From Clavaria fumosa (Eukaryota > Basidiomycota > Agaricomycetes > Agaricales > Clavariaceae): DNA of 64,000 nt. A program made the translations under genes and the position numbers. The notes under the pieces were generated by a model. The model ran no database searches. It saw only the letters and a list, made by a program, of their open reading frames with translations, and was not told where the DNA came from. The DNA lies in contig OX637796.1 of NCBI GenBank assembly GCA_951802425.1, forward strand, positions 3,968,001 through 4,032,000. Reading direction: 5' to 3'. Positions 22,791-32,614 of the stretch are shown here, in pieces (within the stretch, counting starts at the first letter, position 1; the number at the start of each line of letters is the position of its first letter).

Positions 22791-24056
22791 CTGAAGTGGC
22801 TAAATGAGAACCTCACAACTGGACAAATCTACCCTGGTCAGTCACCCTGGGCAAGCCCCCTCTTCTTCAAGAATGAAGGGGACAAGCTTCGGCCAGTGGT
22901 TGACTACAAGCAGCTAAACGAGGTTATGGTCAAGAACACCTATCCCCTCCCCCTCATTCGGAACATCTACAATTGCCTACAGAAGCTCCAATATTACTCA
23001 AAAATCAACATCCAGATTGGATTCAACAATATCTGAGCATCGAAGGAGAGTGAGAGGCTGCTGGTGTTTATTTGTGAATATGGCCAATTCCTTTGCAGAG
23101 TCATGCCCTTTGGAGTAACTAATGCCCCTGCGATCTTCCAGGCCTTTATGGACAACACCTTGAAAGATCTCGTGTCCACTGGCCAGGTCTTTGTATACAT
23201 CAACAACATTCTCATCTGCTCTGAGACTCATGAGGAACTCCGCGACCTTATGGTGTGAGTTTTCTGGGTTCTCCAGGAGAACCACCTGACTGTCAAGCCC
23301 TCAAAGTGTAAGTTCAAGCAAACAGAGGTTACCTTCCTTGGGAACAAGATCCGACAGGGAACCATCAAGAAGAGCAAGAAGAGATGTATGGCAATCAATA
23401 ATTGGCCAGTTCCAAAGTCTGCCAAAGATGCACACAGGTATACAGCTCTCAGAAGCTACTAACAACAGTATATCCCAAACTATGCCAAGATCGCTGCCCC
23501 TCTCCATGCCCTTACTGGCAAAGGTGAATTTAAATTAACAGATGCCATGCTAAAATTGTTCTACAACATCCAGGATGCCATATGAAATTCAATACAGGTT
23601 GCAATTCCCCAGGATGGAATGCCTTGGAAGATCGAGACAGATGCTAGTGAGGTTGCAACCTCTGCCATCCTGTACCAACAGCAGGATGGAGGATGGAGGA
23701 TGGTAGATTGCCTCTCCACCAAGCTCTGGGATGCCCAATTGAACTATGACATCTATGACTTGGAGCTCTTTGCACTCAAGGAATGGCAACATTACCTCCT
23801 TGGCCAGGATTTCAAGGTCCATATGGACCACAAGAACCTTTTGTATTTCCAGAAGCCAAACCCACTCAACAGATGCCAGAATTGCTGGAGGCAATTTCTC
23901 TCACTCTTCCATTTTAAGATCGTCCCCCACTCTGGAAAATCGAACGCTGCTGCCGATGCTCTGTCCTGCCACCCTGACTATGATGATCAGCCTCCCCGCC
24001 CACTCAAGTCTTGTTACCAGATCATTTCTTCTGGGTCAATGAGACCCTGTCCCTGA
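22791..24056 (+). pseudogene. Reverse transcriptase and RNase H of element B
   Basis: RT begins at WLNENLTTGQIYP and includes LRPVVDYKQLNE, GQFLCRVMPFGVTNAP and the active-site strand VYINNILICSE, where both Asp of the usual Y-x-D-D motif are Asn. RNase H (from about 23,600) has WKIETDASEVATS, and a connection region follows (KSNAAADALSCHPDY). TGA or TAA codons at about 23,035, 23,257, 23,461, 23,583 and 24,054 interrupt the frame. The loss of both metal-binding Asp makes the polymerase dead independently of the stops. Confidence 0.8.
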
Positions 24057-24193
24057 TGGAAAGGTTAGGGATCAAACAGGCTTTGGAAACCCTGCCAGAG
24101 GGAGCAGAGAAGGATGAGGAAGGATATCTCTGAGTACAGGAGAAACTCTGGGTCCCACTGTCACTCATAAAAGACATCCTTGGCCTCCACCAC

Positions 24194-25423
24194 TTGGCCC
24201 AGACTACTGCACATCTGGGGATTACCAAGACCCAGGTTGCAGTTGCAAAATATTGGTACTGGCCCACACTCAAGAAGGACACCTGTGCCTATGTTATCAC
24301 CTGCAATGTCTGCCCAAGAATAAAACCTCGATGCAGCTGTAAGCTGGCTCCCCTCCACCCTCTCCCTATCCCCTTGCAACCTTGGCAGGTCATTGGCTGT
24401 GATCTTATTGGCCCTGTCTCAGAATCCATGGGCTATGACATGATTCTGGTAATCAAGGACTACCTGATGAAAACAGTTGTCCTTGTTCTGACTGTCCAGG
24501 AGCTCACATCAGAAGGAGCAGCCTCAATTCTCCTGAAAAAGATATATGCCTACTATGGACTTCTGGAGAAAGTAGTATCCAATCGAGGAGGCCAATTCAT
24601 TTCTAAGTTTATGTGCAAAGTCTATGACAAGTTGGGTATCAAGTTGGCAGCTTCCACTGCCTATCATCCCCAGATGGATGGACTAGTGGAGAGAGCCAAC
24701 CAGGAAGTAGAGGTAGTTCTCTGCACACTGACCAAGGAAGATCAAGCCAATTGGGCTGCCATCCTCCCCCTCACCCAATTCGCCCTCAACTCACAACCCA
24801 TCCACGTCTCGGATATCACCCCCTTCTCGGCCCTCCATGGCTTCGACCCCTCCCCAATCCCTGGTTTCCCCATTGGCTCTAATGTACCTGCTGCTGACGA
24901 CTTCCTCACCAAGGTCTCTGCCACCTGCAACTGGCTCCGGGAAATTCTGTGGAAGGGCCAGAGCTCCGACTCTGCAACTTACAACAACCACTCACGGGAG
25001 CCAGAGATCTATAAGAAGGGTAGCCTGGTATATTTGGACTCACGAAACCTCCCTCTCAATCTCCCCTCTAAAAAGCTTGGCCCTAAATTTGTTGGCCCCT
25101 TCCCCATAGAGGAAAAGGTGGGAATGTCAGCCTATCGCCTCACCCTCCCCCCGAGCTGGCGGATTCATCTGGTCTTCAACAAAACCTTGCTCAAGCCCTT
25201 CCATCGAGACCCATCCTCCATCTGTCCACTGCCCAAACTCATTGAGGGAGGAGAGCAGTATTATGTCAAAAAGGTCTTGGCCAAGAGGAAGCAGAGGGGG
25301 AAGATCCAATACTTAGTAAGTTGGGTTGGCTATCCACCCAAGGAGAACATGTGGGAACCCCTGGAGAACCTTGTGGGTGTGAAAGAGGCCATCGCAGAGT
25401 TTGTCCAGGAGAACAAATCTTAG
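24194..25423 (+). CDS. Integrase-chromodomain open frame of element B
   Basis: A single 409-codon frame. The N-terminal finger is HLGITKTQ then CNVCPRIK. The core has a first acidic residue in VIGCDLIGPV, the second position in VVSNRGGQF (Asn where Asp is expected) and Glu in VERANQEVE. The GPY-type C-terminal domain (LGPKFVGPFPIEEKVG) and a chromodomain (YLVSWVGYPPKENMWEPLENL) follow. The frame lacks stops, but the second catalytic Asp is Asn, so strand transfer should be lost. ATG at 24,194 is only the first Met of the open part; in the intact element this would be the C-terminal portion of a polyprotein. Confidence 0.75.
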   Translation: MAQTTAHLGITKTQVAVAKYWYWPTLKKDTCAYVITCNVCPRIKPRCSCKLAPLHPLPIPLQPWQVIGCDLIGPVSESMGYDMILVIKDYLMKTVVLVLTVQELTSEGAASILLKKIYAYYGLLEKVVSNRGGQFISKFMCKVYDKLGIKLAASTAYHPQMDGLVERANQEVEVVLCTLTKEDQANWAAILPLTQFALNSQPIHVSDITPFSALHGFDPSPIPGFPIGSNVPAADDFLTKVSATCNWLREILWKGQSSDSATYNNHSREPEIYKKGSLVYLDSRNLPLNLPSKKLGPKFVGPFPIEEKVGMSAYRLTLPPSWRIHLVFNKTLLKPFHRDPSSICPLPKLIEGGEQYYVKKVLAKRKQRGKIQYLVSWVGYPPKENMWEPLENLVGVKEAIAEFVQENKS

Positions 25424-25434
25424 GAAGGGGGATA

Positions 25435-25940
25435 TGTCGCAGCAACATCATGTGACCTCCAAAGGTCACGGTCACATGACCGGTAAGTCACGAGATCCCA
25501 CATGACTGTAACCGACAGTGTGGCCCAAATGTGTGATGGTACATCAAGCGGGATGCCATCATCTCACCCACAGTCTGACACTTGACATCACCCATCAAGC
25601 AACTATTCCCAATGCAACCTTGTTCTTTCCCATACCATTATCCTGTCCCCTTGGCACCCTTGTCTTTTCATTACCACTATCCCATTCCCCTGCCAACCAA
25701 TGCTTCCCTTCTCAGCAATGTCATGACTTTGTGATCATTCCCCAGATACATTCATTCCCCCCTGACCATCATTTCTGTTGGGCACTCCATCCTCACTACC
25801 TTGTACTTTACTGTTCCTATGGACTCAGACTCTAGTATATATACAAGTAGATACATGACCTGTATCTCCTTAGACTTTGATATTTTCCACTCTGCCTCTT
25901 TCTGCTATGAGTCTGACCTTAGTCTGCTTTAGGAAGTAAA
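25435..25940 (+). repeat. Right LTR of element B
   Basis: Starts TGTCGCAGCAACATC after a purine tract (AGGAAGGGGGA). It has a TATA-like AGTATATATACAAG at about 25,833-25,846. Its right end is uncertain, near 25,920-25,940. It is alignable along much of its length with the CpG-rich LTR that follows at 25,943, from which it differs largely by C-to-T and G-to-A changes. Confidence 0.65.
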
Positions 25941-25942
25941 AG

Positions 25943-26520
25943 TGTCGTGACCTCCTGTTACGGTGCATAGTCAGGTGACCACTGCGCTTATGTCATGGGA
26001 CACACCCGGAATCCCGGACATGTGACTAAGTAGCTAGCGATCACATGGCTGGTAAATGCCCGACCACCTGACTACCCATCACATGACCGTCACCGAGGAG
26101 ACGGCCCGTTTTCGTGATGGAGTGTCAATGCGGGATGCCATCATCCTGTCGCCCTTTGACACCTGACGACTTGGCACCATCAAGGCTAGTCCGAATCCGG
26201 TGATCCCCTTGTACTCCCCTCTCGTTACCGTTGTCCCGTCCCCTTAACGCCCTTGTCCCTTCTCCTACCTGCTATCCATCCTCCCGACGACCGCGACTTC
26301 TCTTCTTGTCGCCCCCGCAACCACGTGACCGTTCCTTGGATACTTTCTCCCCTATGCTACGCGCGACCGTTGCCATTCCCCCCTCCTTCTCCTTGTACCG
26401 TAATCAGTACCTCACCCCTCCGGCTTAGTATATAAGTAGGTAAGTAGACACGATGTAAACCTCAGAGTTGTTATTCCGAATACCACCCACTTGTCCTCCT
26501 ACTCAGCCAGCCTGCCTAGG
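25943..26520 (+). repeat. CpG-rich LTR related to family B (solo or truncated)
   Basis: Starts TGTCGTGACCTCC, keeps the same order of words as the family B LTR (for example GCGGGATGCCATCATC, CCCTTGT, then a TATA-like TATATAAG at 26,429-26,436) but is full of intact CpG. The right end is uncertain. No coding part of an element follows, so it is a solo LTR or the end of a truncated copy. It abuts the family B LTR directly. Confidence 0.55.
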
Positions 26521-26719
26521 ACTCCCGGCTACATGAGCCGTAACACCTCCCTGCAACCTTTCCATGACTATTGTCCTCTACCTCTGGATCGACTGCAACA
26601 TGATGGGACTGTTCCACTGGAAGATGATGCAACAGGCAATGAAATGAATTCACTTGCCGACTTTGACATTTCAAGTGCTGCATCCATCAAACTTGTGTTA
26701 CCGTTGAATGTTCTGGTAA

Positions 26720-27762
26720 GAGTATGTTTTATGAAACAGACCCTACTCACAAAGATGCAACTGCAGATGTTGATGTTCCAGGACTTGGGGCTGTTCTTGT
26801 TGTTATGCTTCCAAATTTCCATTGTCTTGCAGGCATACCTTCAGTGCCTGCAATCATCAGTTGTGGTGTGGCCCCAGCAGGAATGATTCCATGCCCAACC
26901 ACGTCAACAGTAATTTGTAATGTGCCATCAGCAGTGAAAGTTTGACAAACCCCAAACACCTGGGCAGCAGTGTTTGGTCATGGTAAAGGAGTCTGGGCCC
27001 ATCAAGGTGAAGACCCATCCCAACAGCACCTGAAAAAAACTATTATAAAGTATGAGAGTTGAAATCATAGTCATGTACTGAATAGTACTGAACCGTTGCT
27101 CATCATGAATGTAGTCTCCCACAGATAGTGTTGCTGTGGCTCGGCTTTTTTTGGCTCAGCTTGGCTAACTTGAGTGAGCCATTGGACAATGCACAATGGG
27201 AGGAGAGATTTTGATATATCTGATCATTCAATCCTTCTGTGAGAGCCCAAAGCTGCTTATTCAGTGGGACTACCTGTTGATTTGAAGCCACAATACTCAA
27301 TGCAAATTCCAAAAAAAGAAATTGGCTTGAGCTGTCAGCAACACTTCCCACAGACATTCAGAACCCTTTCATAGGAGCTTGGAGTGACACTGTTGAAGTT
27401 GTCTGCCCAATAGCAAAAATGAAAGGGATTGGCATGTCTGGGATGCTATCTTCATAGGATTCTGTATTCAGATCACCTGGTACAGGAGCAATATAAAAAG
27501 CTTCCAAGAGAACAGGATCTTCCCATGTGACGAAAGCTTTTGCAATTACGAATGCAATGGTATTGTTAGGAAGCAGAACCTTGTTTGGAGTTGTGTAGAT
27601 GCAAAGATCAGCAGGTTTGGAATGGCCACTGACACATTGCAACACAGTGCGATAGTGAGAATGGAAGATGCAGATGTTGCGGCCTTCATGTCCAACCTTA
27701 TTGCTGACCTCATGTCGACTGTTGTCAAGTCCAAAGAATCTCACAACAAGAAAGGTAGACAT
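26720..27762 (-). pseudogene. Unrecognised repeat-borne gene with in-frame TGA
   Basis: The best exon runs down from ATG at 27,762 (VVRFFGLDNSRHEVSNKVG, then VLLPNNTIAFVIAKAFV, VPGDLNTESYEDSIPDMP). It meets a TGA at 27,358-27,360, continues in the same frame to about 27,110 (FALSIVASNQQVVPLNKQLW), and further exon-like pieces lie at about 27,060-26,950 and 26,959-26,747. The conserved beta-rich look of the first part could be an OB-like fold, but that is a guess. I do not recognise the family with certainty; similar proteins occur as repeats in mushroom genomes. The TGA again sits where CGA would give Arg. Confidence 0.4.
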
Positions 27763-28611
27763 TTAGGAAAGGGGGCATCTACAACATCGAATGACTTATA
27801 GTAAAAGTAATAGGAGTATCACCACAGACTCTACCAAAAGACTGAGACTTGCAAAAACCCCTATGACTCTTCAATAGCACAATGAGAGACAGGTACCCAT
27901 CATCACCAGACTGCTTAAATAAGCACATTGCTAACAACCCAAAATACATCTGGGAAACATGCCCTGTACTGTCCATATGCAAACAGCACACAGTTCCAAT
28001 GATTCTACTTATACAGATGCCATGCACAGTCCGTAAGAAAACAGTTGATGGTAGCCATGTCAATATGAAAGCTGGAATCATGTGGCTTTTCCATCTCATG
28101 ATTGTGGGATACTTTTCCTTGCGGAAATGTCACTATTCCATGTCATGATCATGGGATACATCTCCTTCTCATGGTCAAGTGGCTTTTCCATATTGTGATC
28201 ATGGGATTCTTCTGCTTGTCATGGTCATGGACAGAGTGGCTAAGATGTAAATAAGGCCAAAAGTGATTTGCTTAATATATGAGTAATTTGAATTACCTTG
28301 CTCCTGCAAGGTCTCCAAATCTCGTATTATGTAAGTCATGCATTTCTTTACATAAGATGTTGTGAGTTGCTGCCACATTTCCCAATGTAATGCCCCCTCT
28401 TTCAACAATTGTACCACTGATGATGCTTGTTGAAATGAGCAGAGTTGAAATGAGCAGAGGTGTAGGCATAAAAGTGATTGTGGACAATGTTTTGCAAACC
28501 ATCTGGCATTTGTTACTCCATCCCTGGCTGTCTAGTCTTCAGCTCTCCTGAAGCTGGCAGGGACTGTGTTTTATTGTGACTATGAACTCAAAGTAGGACA
28601 CAGCTGTGAAA
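27763..28611. other. Stretch without gene; short tandem repeats
   Basis: No supported coding region. Near 28,085-28,215 three diverged copies of a TTTCCAT-GTGATCATGGGAT unit occur, and at about 28,430-28,459 a 15-bp unit (GTTGAAATGAGCAGA) is present twice in tandem. Confidence 0.5.
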
Positions 28612-29704
28612 TCTGTCAAAAAAAATTATATAAATTGGATCTACTTTATATTTCATCATCTCAATTCTGGCATAAGTTGTAACAGCTGCAGAGATTGCAA
28701 CATTAGATTTAACATCTTTATTCATATTTTTTAAAGTAGTTAAATCTAAATCTAATTTCAATTTTTTAATTAAATCAAAATTTAAATTAGCTGCCATTAA
28801 AACTATAGACATTTTTTGGGTAATTTGTATTATAGATTTAACAAAATGTGTTCCTAATAAAAGATTTATATCTCTATTAAAAACAGCTTTTGTTAATATT
28901 AATTCTCTACTTCTACCAAAATAACCATATAATTGATTTAAATGCATTTTAGCAATAAATCTTGTAACAGCTGTTTTAGCAGTTTGTTTAATTTTGAAAA
29001 AGAAATTAACATAGTCATTAAATAAATATTCTTTAGTAAAAGGTTGACCTTTGATTCAAGTTATTTTATAACCATGTTTTATTACAGCTTTTAATTCTTC
29101 ACTGAAATAAGTTCCATATCAAGTTCCTGTAGGAAAAATCATCTCACCTGTTTTAGCTTTATAAGGTAGTAGAGGGATTTTTATAGATTTAGGGCACTCA
29201 ACCTTAACAAAACCAAAACCAAAAAAACTTTAATATTTATTTTACTTAAATCATTAATGAATTCTAAAGGTTTAAATGGCATTACATTGCACATTGCAAA
29301 AGGATATAATGAATTAACATCATATCAATAAACTTTTTCAAAATCATTACTTTTTAAGTAATAATGATCTTTTGCTCCACCATAATAACCTTTTCTAATA
29401 AATCAATCTAATCTAGCTGTTAAAGAAAGTATTGTCATTTTTAGAAAAGATTGTCTAAAAATTTTTAATGAAAGTGTTGAAGTGCTTCAAATACTTCCAA
29501 TATCAACACCATATTCTTTATTAATAATATAAATATTTTGAGCTTTTATTAGAGCTTTTAGTAAAGATTCTGAATCTTGTAAACCATATTTAATTAAAAA
29601 AATTAATTTATCAATATTTTTAAATAATGAAGGTTTTTTATAATCAGGGTCGTAACCATGTAATTTACCTTCAACATTAAAAATTTTACATAAGTTATCT
29701 AGAC
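28612..29704 (-). pseudogene. dpo: Nuclear mitochondrial insert: family B DNA polymerase fragment
   Basis: A very AT-rich block with abrupt edges. On the minus strand it encodes a protein-primed family B DNA polymerase of the kind found on fungal mitochondrial linear plasmids and their integrated copies. From N to C: a YGLQD exonuclease III-like motif, GYYGG, the motif A segment YDVNSLYPFAM, then KMHLNQLYGYFGR (motif B, K-x3-N-x2-YG). It stops just before the expected D-T-D motif C. Five in-frame TGA codons fall at Trp positions (near 29,488, 29,404, 29,336, 29,116 and 29,056), which is the mould mitochondrial code, so the sequence was made for mitochondria. A one-base loss in a T run near 29,225 shifts the frame. 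The N-terminus and motif C are missing. It cannot be expressed from the nucleus. Confidence 0.85.
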
Positions 29705-30551
29705 TCACAGTGATTTATACAAGTAATTTGAATCAGCATTTGTATACCGCAACATGGCTAAGACAAAGACGCGGGTACGAGAATTGGGGAAGCATGAGGT
29801 GTGAGGAGGTGTGGGTGTGATTCGGTGTTTGGTTTTTCGATGATTTAGTGGGGGTCGGGAGGTTCTGGTGGACATCGGATAGGTCCAAGCCAGGGGGAAT
29901 GGGGGACACCCTGTCACTCTGAATGCTCCGGACTGTAGTAAGAATTTGGCTATGGCGAGCAGCCCTTTGGTGCCGCTGAGTAAGATTGGTGGAGTGCCAA
30001 TACTTCTGATATCCAACACTTCCGATAACCCCACATGCACGCAACCTCTGAGGTGGTTATTTGGAGTGTCCTGGCGGCAGTTCTAGGCGTTGCATTGTTA
30101 GCCATTCAGAGACGACCAAATTCTTGCGGGGTGCAGATGTGAGTGTTCTTCCCATTGACCTCGATTCGGTCTGGGAATGGGTGGCTTGAGAAAGATGATC
30201 CAATGCTATCCCATTGATGATGCTTTAGACTTTACAGTATCGCACCAATGACTTAACTTTCGCCGCTCCATTCTTCCACTTAGAAGACTACAAGCCTCGA
30301 TGGTCAGCCATAACTACCCACCTGCTGCATAACACGGCGAGAAGAGCTACGCGGCCGACTTGATACATGCGAATGGGCTATCTTCTCGGCCGCCTACTCG
30401 AACTCGCGGGTTTGTTTTCTTGTAGCATCTGCTGACACTCCACATTACCAGAGCTGCCAGGTTCGTCAACACGCATCTCACCGAAATGCTTGCGGTCAGC
30501 TGTAACTCGAGACCACGCCTCCGCCCGTCCTCCTGCGTCGCGCCGAGCAGC
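29705..30551. other. Boundary region, no gene firmly supported
   Basis: From here on CpG becomes normal. A plus-strand ATG at 29,754 starts a short basic peptide (MAKTKTRVRELGKHE) running into GTGTGAGG, a possible donor. Another at 30,034 would give a small hydrophobic segment (VVIWSVLAAVLGVALLA). These could be exons of a small membrane protein, but the joining exon could not be resolved and the opposite strand has equally long open frames. Confidence 0.3.
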
Positions 30552-32402
30552 CTAGACTCTTGCCTCCTGGTCCGTGCCATCCAGCCACGCCTCCCACTCC
30601 TTCCAGGTCTCCTCCGGCTCGCTGTGACCATCACCCTCGTTCGCATTGACCATGTGCCCACGATATTCAACTCCGTACACCCCTTCCACGAGCGCCTTCC
30701 TCAAGAACGGCACTAACACCTTCACGAAGGCACGTCCTACAGAGCGAGCCACCCGGCGTTCCCGAGAGATGATCCCACCCGTTCCTTTCGATGACTGAAT
30801 TTCAAGGGCCTGTTGGAGATAATCCAGGAGCGTCTTCCCACAGCTTTGCAAGACTCGCTCTTGCTCGCCCCATACGTCACTTGCGATCTCGCGCAGCGCG
30901 AGCAAGCGTAGGACGTTCAATACTTCAAGCAACGAGTTTGTCAGTACCGCCAGGGGTGGATAGGACGCCAAAGTGGACGGTGGGATGTTTGGGGACGCGG
31001 TTGCAGCTAAGGACGCGTCGGGTGGGGGCGAGTCAGCGCAGGATGGCAATACGAGCCACCCCGAGGGCAGAGAAGTCGGCTCTTTCAGCTTGGGCATCGC
31101 GCTCCAGCGCTGCTCAGCCAAACTCAACATCTGGAACACCTTTTCTCTAACGACGCAGCGCACGACATCCTGAACGACAGCGCCGAAGTCGCACCCGACG
31201 CGGGCGAATGCAGTGGCGCAGTAGTTCAGTTGTGTGAGGAAAGAGGGATATGTATTCGGTGAAAGTTGAGGAAGGTGCGTGCGTAAAGTAGGGACGAGGT
31301 GTGTGGCGAGGAGGTGGTGCACTCGCATCGAGAGCAGAGTGTAGAGCTGTGCGAGAGAAGCCGGTGCAGCTGGTGCGTTGCTGCCAGTCGTCGAGATCGG
31401 AGATTTAGATTTATGGGCAGACGGGGTGGGCGGGGCAAGGAATATAGACGTGTACTGCACAATAATATCATATACGCCTTCCCTCCAAAGATCAATATGC
31501 TTCTTGAGATGCTTTACTCTTGCACCTTCATCATCGTTCCCTTGGTTGGCCGTGGCGAGGCCATCCAAGGCTGCGATCAGACATTCTGACCTGCCAATGA
31601 GGAAGGCCAAGGCCAGTTCATCGTCCGGCATTACCTCCATCCTCCTCAGGAAAGTCACGGCTTTCCAGAGAGTAGGTAACTTCTTGCCGGGTTCAAACAG
31701 GGTTTGTAGAAGAGTGCGCAAAAGAGATTGGAGAGCCAGGGATACTTCAATTTGGATGGATCGAACTATGGGAGGGGGACTGGCGAGAGAAGAGAGTGAG
31801 GCTGTGTGCGCAGCGAGGGAGAGTGCCTCTGAGAAATGGCCATTACGGACGCAGGTATGGATAAGAACAGGGATGTCCAGCAATTCTCGTATTTTGTCAT
31901 GCTGCTCCAGGACGTGTCGAGCCCTTGCACGCTCACGTAGGACAGGTTCGGTTTCGGCTTTAAAGGCAGAGGCGCAGGCTTGGAATTCAGGAAGTGAGTT
32001 TTGTAAAAGTGATTCGAGGGATTTAGAAAAAGACTCGAGCGACGCCGAGAGAGATTTCGTGGTCAAATCCAACGACAGGAAAGTACTGTAGCAGCTGTGA
32101 CTCAGCGAGCTCAAGGATGAGGTGAGTTGCTGCGACTGTGCTGCGAGCGCCGGGGGCTCTGCGAGTAGCGTTTCGAGCGAAAGGCCAGTGAGCTCGTCGA
32201 TACCGTTGACACTGGGAGCAATGTCGAAATCCTCCTCGAGAACGGCGAGTAGCCCTTCAGCACTGGCAGTATGCTGCCCAACATCGGAGTCTCTGACCAT
32301 CCAGGAGTTTCGCACGCGTCGATCAAACCAATTGCCTTTGCTGATCGAGATTGGCGACAACGCCATACAGTATGTCTGGGGACTACAGTACCCACATATC
32401 AT
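30552..32402 (-). CDS. COG8: Conserved oligomeric Golgi complex subunit 8 (Dor1 family)
   Basis: A single intronless frame of 616 codons (604 if the Met at 32,366 is used), close to the usual length of Cog8 proteins. The N-terminal half has the Dor1 signature pattern: LTGLSLETLLAEPPAL, a long Ser/Leu-rich coiled region (SLSSLSHSCYSTFLSL), then HDKIRELLDIPVLIHTCVRNGHFSEAL. This is followed by helical-bundle sequence with FLRRMEVMPDDELALAFL. Cog8 is part of lobe B of the COG tether on Golgi membranes and is needed for retrograde intra-Golgi vesicle traffic. The C-terminal end (EPEETWKEWEAWLDG) is acidic. It lies head to tail behind KOG1, with about 210 bp between the KOG1 stop and this start, so it probably has its own short promoter. 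No damage seen. Confidence 0.85.
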   Translation of the reverse strand: MICGYCSPQTYCMALSPISISKGNWFDRRVRNSWMVRDSDVGQHTASAEGLLAVLEEDFDIAPSVNGIDELTGLSLETLLAEPPALAAQSQQLTSSLSSLSHSCYSTFLSLDLTTKSLSASLESFSKSLESLLQNSLPEFQACASAFKAETEPVLRERARARHVLEQHDKIRELLDIPVLIHTCVRNGHFSEALSLAAHTASLSSLASPPPIVRSIQIEVSLALQSLLRTLLQTLFEPGKKLPTLWKAVTFLRRMEVMPDDELALAFLIGRSECLIAALDGLATANQGNDDEGARVKHLKKHIDLWREGVYDIIVQYTSIFLAPPTPSAHKSKSPISTTGSNAPAAPASLAQLYTLLSMRVHHLLATHLVPTLRTHLPQLSPNTYPSFLTQLNYCATAFARVGCDFGAVVQDVVRCVVREKVFQMLSLAEQRWSAMPKLKEPTSLPSGWLVLPSCADSPPPDASLAATASPNIPPSTLASYPPLAVLTNSLLEVLNVLRLLALREIASDVWGEQERVLQSCGKTLLDYLQQALEIQSSKGTGGIISRERRVARSVGRAFVKVLVPFLRKALVEGVYGVEYRGHMVNANEGDGHSEPEETWKEWEAWLDGTDQEARV

Positions 32403-32614
32403 AAAGATAGCGTAACAAGCTCGTGAATGTGCCTATCCAAGATGGTTGCATACTCGATTGTCTCGCCTCCGAATTTCTGGGTCGGAGCGACGTGCGTACA
32501 CATTGTCAGGACTTGACGAGCTCGCCTGGCGCATCAGCATAACGTCTGAACCGGTGGAACAGATACTGGAAGAGCAGGTCCTGCATCGGCTGGGGATGAG
32601 AACTCGGCGTGTAA

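Larger units (their letters stand above)
20978..25940 (+). mobile_element. Ty3/Gypsy chromovirus B, degraded and interrupted
   Basis: Gag, protease, reverse transcriptase, RNase H, integrase and chromodomain follow in the usual order, ending with an LTR at 25,435. The left LTR and N-terminal gag are missing, the MITE abutting the break. Between protease and RT a block of family A (22,125 to about 22,790) is inserted. The gag/protease/RT part is broken by stops, whereas the integrase-chromodomain frame is open throughout. Confidence 0.8.

Noticed and set aside
29754..30160. Small membrane-protein gene on the plus strand
   Set aside because: A basic start peptide and a hydrophobic segment exist, but no convincing splice path joins them and equally long frames exist on the other strand.
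31378..32091. 237-codon plus-strand frame antisense to COG8
   Set aside because: The minus strand carries the recognisable Dor1-family protein across the whole region.
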